Shown piece after piece: positions 7,801 through 10,150 of a stretch of 10,150 bases of DNA. The notes under the pieces are model-generated. The model saw nothing but the letters and a program-made list of their open reading frames with translations, was not told the DNA's origin and ran no database searches. Positions within the stretch are counted from its first letter, which is position 1; each line of letters begins with the position of its first letter. The DNA is from CAZQYB01 sp964597535. Its GTDB lineage: Bacteria; Planctomycetota; Phycisphaerae; Sedimentisphaerales; Anaerobacaceae. Location: positions 1 through 10,150 of the forward strand of contig CAZQYB010000098.1 of NCBI GenBank assembly GCA_964597535.1. Direction: 5' to 3'. The translations under genes were made by a program, and so were the position numbers.

Positions 7801-8473
7801 ACGCCAGTTAAGCAAGGATGAATGGGCACAATTTACTGCAAATGAAACAAAGAAAGTGCTGGGAGCTGTCGAGCTGGAGACGTCACTGCCACGGGTGACG
7901 CAGATAGACCCATCAGTAGGCGCAGAACAAAAGACACTGGCATTGATTGCTGTTATTTTATCGTTGTTCGCAATCATTGCCTATATCTGGGTTCGGTTCG
8001 GAAGTTTCCGCTACGGCATAGCTGCAATTATTGCCCTGGTTCATGATGTATGTATCACCCTTGGTGCTGTTACCGCGTGTACCTATATCGCAGCAACACC
8101 TATCGGTGAAAAGCTTCTGATAGGAGATTTCAAAATCAATCTGGCAATAATAGCAGCTTTCCTGACGCTAATTGGGTATTCGCTTAACGATACGATAGTT
8201 GTTTTTGACCGCATCCGGGAGAATCGCCGCAAGGCCCGCCTTGCCCCGATGACGATTAACAACAGTATCAATCAAACTATTTCCAGAACCATTTTGACGT
8301 CCTTCACCACTTTCATAGTTGTGCTGACGATGTATATCTTTGGCGGCCAGGCCCTTAGGGGCTTTACGTTCGCAATCGGCTTCGGCGTTGTGGTAGGAAC
8401 TTATTCGTCTATTGCGATTGCTGCGCCTATACTGCTGCTGGGTACCAAAACCAAAAAGGAAAGTGGCAAGTAG
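4808..8473 (+). CDS. secDF: Fused protein translocase subunit SecDF with enlarged periplasmic domains
   Basis: A 1221-residue inner-membrane protein joining SecD and SecF in one chain; it uses the proton gradient to help secreted proteins cross through SecYEG. SecD half: membrane helix about 8-26, GLDLKGG (31-37), RRID (67-70), the resumed P1 domain DPRDLQRMLKGAGVLEFRILP (from 319), then five helices (about 531-549, 552-572, 578-598, 627-647, 650-672) with the signature GMSVDANVLIFERIREE; D594 corresponds to the conserved proton-path Asp (E. coli SecD D519). SecF half: helix about 707-726, EFTGG (738-742), a long P4 region, then five helices (about 1043-1061, 1069-1092, 1109-1127, 1158-1176, 1186-1210) with SLNDTIVVFDRIREN including D1128. 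This gives the expected 12 helices. About 220 mostly helical, charged residues (about 95-315) are inserted within the P1 region, and P4 (about 730-1040) is roughly three times the E. coli length. AAGGAAG (4796-4802) supports the ATG. Confidence 0.97.
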   Translation: MDKNLTWKIALIVVLVPSAALALWWFGLNQGLDLKGGTSLIYEIDAEGLKAVEKKGLSARMITVLKRRIDPANIQNLIWRPHGNTRFEIQMPLASAKARAKRKDYEKALRELLEENTGRAVIIRSIHKPAEERIEDFNDFARGDPNRLAILRSLATAYDERQDLRNKRDALAAKLKSPESEISSAGLDLEQIKLNVGYWTTLDEQELTKSLKDFLGSDDNLGLLTGYVKMCAEWAEVVEQLTNAESGKNTQYKNAEKELDRLNLTEDEINFILVMPAKSARRSLALEELKSKFSDRKAKIDKVATTFDEYRPFQGRLDDPRDLQRMLKGAGVLEFRILPILGHPEIDNDEMNSYVETLKAKGPRYASTREYVWCEIEDIKEWKLSQSVVGQFGDKWYVLASNKQNEAMLHNSEKREWKLEKAMPSQDEMGRRAIRFRLDERGGKLFFKVTGKNIDRPLCILLDGLAVSAPNIKSRISRRGTITGMFSETEQEDMVNKLNAGSLPAMLIEPPISVNTIGPSIGADNRDKGIRAGFVGLAVVVLCMVVYYMLAGSIADVALLLNILFILAVMALLKATFTLPGIAGIILTIGMSVDANVLIFERIREEQQRGSSVRVAVRNGYQRAFRTIFDANLTTFITAAILCWVASEEIKGFAIVLMLGIVSSMFTALFVTRVIFDYLLARRIIKEHLSMLCLIHKPNINWMAFRPIFFCISILLIAAGLFVFFTRDNTKNNKYDIEFTGGTAVVINLKDGADLSRQNVEDKIHEVGRSLNNSALVAANVYSIGKPYRENLYRQYAINTTETNKTSATVTFGESSFKTVDSVTSAIKRAEGKFGGKLNSLVVAEHGSPAEFVIATSQLNKSLVKDVLSTAFPDADVSEPELEEVVNNAIVKAFENELAIQQNLEPEITSQDKVDEHFIESYPELIDFLGGIKINCKIKRAATGQEIEQRFKDLRFKPDMRNLDWYSYKILSSNLGTLDQSKQIKSFVYVSAEPEAGLRQLSKDEWAQFTANETKKVLGAVELETSLPRVTQIDPSVGAEQKTLALIAVILSLFAIIAYIWVRFGSFRYGIAAIIALVHDVCITLGAVTACTYIAATPIGEKLLIGDFKINLAIIAAFLTLIGYSLNDTIVVFDRIRENRRKARLAPMTINNSINQTISRTILTSFTTFIVVLTMYIFGGQALRGFTFAIGFGVVVGTYSSIAIAAPILLLGTKTKKESGK

Positions 8474-8510
8474 GGATTGTAAATGGGACTTCAAAGGCGA
8501 TAAAAAGCGT

Positions 8511-8527
8511 TTTGATTGCTAATCAAA
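8511..8527. terminator. Weak hairpin in the convergent secDF-pgl gap
   Basis: TTTGATT-GCT-AATCAAA is a perfect 7-base-pair stem with a 3-base loop between the convergent ends of secDF and pgl. On the + strand a purine-rich stretch follows, so it is a poor terminator for secDF. On the - strand a run of five T (complement of A 8502-8506) follows about 4 bases after the stem, so it may weakly terminate pgl transcripts. The stem is AT-rich and short. The rest of the gap (to 8572) shows no gene. Confidence 0.3.
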
Positions 8528-8572
8528 GAAGGGAAAGTTAAGAGTTGTCCCTGGGCGGGCCGGAGTCGCCAA

Positions 8573-9328
8573 TTACAGAAACTTTGCTGCCTTGCTGTCA
8601 ATCAGCCAGGTAACCTTGTCGAGAACAGGCCAAAGGACGTGAATAGGGTAGAGCACTTCGTCAGGGTTGCTTGTTAGAACCTGCTTCAAAATTGCGGCTT
8701 TCTCCTCTCCGGAAACTAACACGACCAAGTGAGATGCAGCGCGTAAGACCGGATGTGTCAGGGTTATTCTATTGAGCTTCTCATCTAAGACATAAACGAC
8801 ACACGCCAGGTGGTCTGCGTCAAAAGGCGCGTAGGAATTGGGAAACAGCGAACCGGTATGTCCCTCAGCGCCCATGCCAAGCAAAATCAAATCAAATTCG
8901 GGGACTTGATTTTCGTGCAGACCGAAAACCTTTCGAATCGTTTCTTCATAGCACTGAGCTGCAACTTTAGAGTTGCTATATTCGGTTGGGATGCGGTGGA
9001 TGTTCTCTTCAGGAATAGCAACTTTGGCTAAGAAAGTATTCGCGGCGAGCTTATAATTACTCCATTGCGAGTCCGGTGAAACGTATCGCTCGTCAACCCA
9101 GAATAATTGTATTCTATCCCAGGGCAGAGCTTTTGCCTGAGGCAGCTCGCTGAGTAGTTCAAAAAAACGCCTCGGTGTATTTCCTCCGGATATCGCCACG
9201 CAAAAAGTGTTTCTTGCTTTTATCGCTTTTTGCGCATGGACAGTGAAAAACTGGGCACATTGATGTGCAAGACTTTCAGAGTCGGATACGATCTCAACAT
9301 TCGCCTTATAGCCTGCAGAAATTCCCAT
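8573..9328 (-). CDS. pgl: 6-phosphogluconolactonase
   Basis: A 251-residue cytosolic enzyme of the Pgl/DevB family that hydrolyses 6-phosphoglucono-1,5-lactone to 6-phosphogluconate, the second step of the oxidative pentose phosphate pathway. Motifs in order: ISGGNTPRRFFELL (46-59), phosphate binding; WDRIQLFWVDERYVSPDSQWSNY (70-92); FDLILLGMGAEGHTGSLFP (145-163), which contains the conserved catalytic-region histidine H157 and has Glu where most relatives have Asp before Gly-His; and TLTHPVLRAASHLVVLVSGEEKA near the C-terminus. The frame can also start at 9370, adding 14 residues, but that ATG has no ribosome site. The ATG at 9328 has AAGGG 8 bases upstream and gives the usual family N-terminus. 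No zwf or gnd lies next to it; it points towards secDF and is preceded by pseudogenes. Confidence 0.95.
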   Translation of the reverse strand: MGISAGYKANVEIVSDSESLAHQCAQFFTVHAQKAIKARNTFCVAISGGNTPRRFFELLSELPQAKALPWDRIQLFWVDERYVSPDSQWSNYKLAANTFLAKVAIPEENIHRIPTEYSNSKVAAQCYEETIRKVFGLHENQVPEFDLILLGMGAEGHTGSLFPNSYAPFDADHLACVVYVLDEKLNRITLTHPVLRAASHLVVLVSGEEKAAILKQVLTSNPDEVLYPIHVLWPVLDKVTWLIDSKAAKFL

Positions 9329-9415
9329 GCTTTCGACCCTTTTTATCGCACGAACGTGAATCAATATCATTATCTACTTTTGTGACTAATCTGGCCAGAA
9401 AATTTTTCGAAATGA

Positions 9416-9440
9416 ATAAAATTTTATCGGCCTGAGCCGA
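9416..9440. promoter_or_regulatory. Palindromes upstream of pgl
   Basis: Two adjoining symmetric sequences lie upstream of pgl: the perfect 12-base palindrome ATAAAATTTTAT (9416-9427) and TCGGC-CTGA-GCCGA (9427-9440). On the - strand, TAAAAT inside the first is a plausible -10 for pgl, with TTAAAA 18 bases before it as a poor -35. The GC hairpin followed by T5 (9444-9448) also resembles a + strand terminator, but no + strand gene ends here. Operator, promoter or leftover terminator cannot be separated by eye. Confidence 0.25.
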
Positions 9441-9517
9441 GACTTTTTAACTCTCTACGAAAGAAACACTTACAAACAAAGCAGCAGTGGATATCCGGCC
9501 GGTATCAGGTAATATCG

Positions 9518-9798
9518 TCAATTTCCCACATAAATACCTTTAGCCGTTCTGACCGCAGTTTCTATCGCATCCGGTGGACATTCTCCTTTATTTCTTTGGC
9601 TTCGACCTGGTCGGTTACTATTTGGATGCCGGGTGTGCTGAGAGGATGAACAGTAGATTTGTTGACGATGCAGGCCTCCGGTTCAAAGAGCTTTCGGTCC
9701 ACGTCATCGCCGGGGAGTTTGTTGTTCCAGATGACGAAGGGGACGCGGTCGGGCATTTCGCCGGCTAATGCGGCTAAATGGCGTTGGCGAGGTTACAT
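9518..9798 (-). pseudogene. Remnant of a uroporphyrinogen-decarboxylase-family gene
   Basis: Reading the - strand, an ATG (9796-9798) with a good ribosome site (AAAGG, 8 bases upstream) is followed at once by TAA, then by an in-frame stretch that looks like a URO-D-family N-terminus: PRQRHLAALAGEMPDRVPF, then FEPEACIVNKSTVHPLSTPGIQ. URO-D and related corrinoid methyltransferase proteins typically begin with a segment like LRGExPDRVP and are about 330-400 residues long. This frame ends at TAG 9562-9564 after VHRMR. Another frame takes over near 9575 and reads GECPPDAIETAVRTAKGIY to TGA 9518-9520, which could be the protein's C-terminal end. That suggests loss of the central barrel plus a frameshift. 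The early stop could be a single change from AAA (Lys). An alternative 64-codon reading from ATG 9756 would be a fragment, not a full domain. The N-terminal identification is fairly firm; the C-terminal piece is tentative. Confidence 0.6.
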
Positions 9799-9929
9799 TG
9801 CTTGAACCTTTTAAACAGGTAATCACTTTGCTGAGTTGGGGACGGGGTTGCGGGATTCGGCCCTATCCCCGGCAGTTTGCCGAATTGCTCGATTAAATCG
9901 TTCAAGGTTCTCGTGTAAACGCTGTTCAT
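9774..9929 (-). pseudogene. recR: Truncated recR remnant (N-terminal part only)
   Basis: From ATG 9927-9929 on the - strand, the first 24 codons read MNSVYTRTLNDLIEQF then GKLPGIGP, the helix-hairpin-helix start of RecR, the recombination mediator that works with RecF and RecO in gap repair. The text then loses RecR character (NPATPSPTQQS, where KxAxRLA is expected), partly recovers as DYLFK and NLANAI, and stops at TAG 9774-9776 after 51 residues. RecR is normally about 200 residues; the zinc finger, Toprim domain and Walker B-like motif are all missing. A well-formed promoter lies upstream. The last 25 bases overlap the URO-D remnant in another frame. An intact recR elsewhere would be expected. 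A sequencing or assembly fault cannot be excluded, but a sequence error alone would not remove the remaining 150 codons. Confidence 0.6.
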
Positions 9930-9970
9930 AGTCCCAAACCTGCTGTGCAAATAGCTTCTCTGAAAAAACT

Positions 9971-9999
9971 ATTAAACGCGGCAGGTGCGGCTATGTCAA
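9971..9999 (-). promoter_or_regulatory. Strong sigma70-like promoter upstream of the recR remnant
   Basis: On the - strand, a perfect -35 TTGACA (9994-9999) and a 5/6 -10 TTTAAT (9971-9976) are separated by the ideal 17 bases. Transcription would begin near 9964, about 35 bases before the recR-like ATG. The promoter thus looks intact although the gene it serves is broken. Confidence 0.55.
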
Positions 10000-10033
10000 C
10001 GGCCGCTGGTGCATTCCGTCGCCCGCTGAGCGC

Positions 10034-10069
10034 AAAAAAAAACTGGGCCGGCGTTTTTGTCGCCGGCCC
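10034..10069 (-). terminator. Strong Rho-independent terminator
   Basis: GGGCCGGCG (10045-10053) and CGCCGGCCC (10061-10069) form a perfect 9-base-pair GC stem around a 7-base loop. On the - strand the stem is followed, after two bases (AG), by nine T (complement of A 10034-10042), so it terminates - strand transcription. It lies 17 bases beyond the stop codon of the gene ending at 10087 and separates it from the recR remnant and its own promoter. Confidence 0.88.
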
Positions 10070-10086
10070 TTGATTCTCTACTATTC

Positions 10087-10150
10087 TTACACTTTGCCTT
10101 TCTCTTCCTTTTCCTCCACCATTTCGGCGACGCTCTTCCCCCGCTTGCGC
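10087..10150 (-). CDS. C-terminal end of an unidentified gene (partial)
   Basis: The last 20 codons of a - strand frame run in from the right edge, reading RKRGKSVAEMVEEKEEKGKV before TAA (10087-10089). The tail is helical and highly charged. The strong terminator at 10034-10069 just downstream shows that this is a true gene end. Too little is visible to name a family. Confidence 0.6.
   Translation of the reverse strand, partial: RKRGKSVAEMVEEKEEKGKV

Noticed and set aside
4808..8473. Separate secD and secF genes joined by a sequencing error
   Set aside because: The frame is continuous through the linker (about residues 680-705) with normal protein sequence and no internal ribosome site and start at the join; natural SecDF fusions are well known.
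8511..8527. Efficient terminator for secDF
   Set aside because: The stem is AT-rich and the + strand downstream sequence is purine-rich with no T-run; kept only as a weak hairpin.
9574..9768. 64-codon + strand frame
   Set aside because: It lies antisense to the URO-D-family N-terminus, which has recognisable family sequence; the + strand reading matches nothing known and has no ribosome site.
9840..9985. Open - strand frame reading LFAQQVWDYEQRLHENLERF
   Set aside because: It overlaps the RecR N-terminus in another frame, has no ATG start, and lacks family resemblance, while the RecR reading is characteristic and has a promoter and start.

Overview
The window looks like ordinary chromosome from a planctomycete, most likely of the Phycisphaerae/Sedimentisphaerales type. 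This is inferred from gene content only. The pointers are a SecD-SecF fusion with very large periplasmic domains, a cytoplasmic protein joining TPRs to two RNA polymerase alpha C-terminal domains (alphaCTD) whose DNA-contact loops read NFGxTSL, and a SpoIID/LytB-type lipoprotein in a genome with no other sign of sporulation. No phylogenetic test was possible.

Layout. Positions 1-327 hold no supported gene; there are three stop-separated open stretches in one frame and a good sigma70-like promoter (238-265). Then on the + strand come a TPR/double-alphaCTD protein (328-1644), a SpoIID-domain lipoprotein (1698-3008), queuine tRNA-ribosyltransferase tgt (3093-4235), yajC (4318-4740) and a fused secDF (4808-8473). 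tgt-yajC-secD-secF is the classic conserved bacterial cluster: tRNA-guanine transglycosylase followed by the accessory Sec translocon subunits that use the proton-motive force to pull secreted proteins across the inner membrane. The gaps around yajC carry arrays of a degenerate 7-base repeat, and the gap before tgt carries a short REP/dRS3-like palindrome.

A convergent gap with an AT-rich hairpin separates secDF from 6-phosphogluconolactonase (pgl, - strand, 8573-9328). Upstream of pgl, 9518-9999 is a small gene graveyard on the - strand. It holds a well-formed promoter and the first part of recR, which then runs out of homology. Overlapping the recR end is a gutted uroporphyrinogen-decarboxylase-family gene with a stop codon immediately after its start codon and an apparent internal deletion. 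A strong - strand intrinsic terminator (10034-10069) and the last 20 codons of an unidentified - strand gene close the window.

No defence system, CRISPR array, rRNA, tRNA or insertion sequence was seen. The least ordinary items are the TPR-alphaCTD-alphaCTD architecture, the enlarged SecDF periplasmic domains, the heptamer arrays around yajC and the recR/URO-D remnants.
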